From positions 1 through 6,621 of the forward strand of contig JADMKR010000044.1 of NCBI GenBank assembly GCA_015478765.1: a stretch of 6,621 nt of DNA, read 5' to 3'. A program made the position numbers and the translations under genes. Origin of the DNA: Flavobacterium sp. (GTDB taxonomy: Bacteria; Bacteroidota; Bacteroidia; Flavobacteriales; Flavobacteriaceae). Under the pieces are notes generated by a model, which was not told the DNA's origin, made no database searches, and was given only the letters and a program-made list of their open reading frames with translations. Positions 6,603 to 6,621 of the stretch are shown piece after piece (within the stretch, counting starts at the first letter, position 1; every line of letters starts with the position of its first letter).

Positions 6603-6621
6603 TTATTGTTTAAAGTCATCG
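6603..6621 (-). CDS. Possible 3' end of an upstream gene
   Basis: The minus-strand edge reads GAT GAC TTT AAA CAA TAA, ending 12 bases before the pgmB ATG, which would be a C-terminus ...DDFKQ. A second frame stays open from the edge to a TAA overlapping the pgmB ATG (TAATG), ending ...NNKHFN. Either would fit a tightly spaced operon. In related loci a sugar transporter often precedes pgmB, but nothing here identifies the product. Confidence 0.3.

Overview
The window looks like part of the maltodextrin and maltose utilisation locus of a Flavobacterium-like bacterium (phylum Bacteroidota). This rests on the enzyme set, the lack of clear Shine-Dalgarno sequences with A-rich leaders instead, and protein segments typical of flavobacterial homologues. 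Every real gene lies on the minus strand, so the locus reads from high to low coordinates. Nothing convincing is encoded on the plus strand; its open frames are shadows of the glycosidase genes.

In transcription order, the right edge holds what may be the last codons of an upstream gene. Next come beta-phosphoglucomutase (pgmB, 5934-6590) and a GH65 maltose phosphorylase split by a one-base frameshift (3599-5907, shift confined to 5164-5233). Then follow a small GxxExxY-family gene (3087-3503) in an AT-rich block edged by imperfect inverted repeats, and a secreted SusA-like GH13 alpha-amylase (1159-2985). An 85-bp palindromic intergenic element (1074-1158) starts at the amylase stop codon. 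The last gene is the N-terminal 353 codons of a secreted GH31 alpha-glucosidase-like protein (1-1061), cut by the window edge.

The genes form a two-compartment pathway. The GH13 and GH31 enzymes carry signal peptides and would trim maltodextrins in the periplasm. The GH65 enzyme and beta-phosphoglucomutase have none and would act in the cytoplasm: maltose plus phosphate gives glucose and beta-glucose 1-phosphate, which is converted to glucose 6-phosphate. No susC/susD pair or transporter is visible; if present they lie outside.

The points most worth a second look are the GxxExxY cassette between inverted repeats built from four TTAAG motifs per arm, the malP frameshift, and the palindromic element between the amylase and GH31 genes. 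The pathway itself is known.
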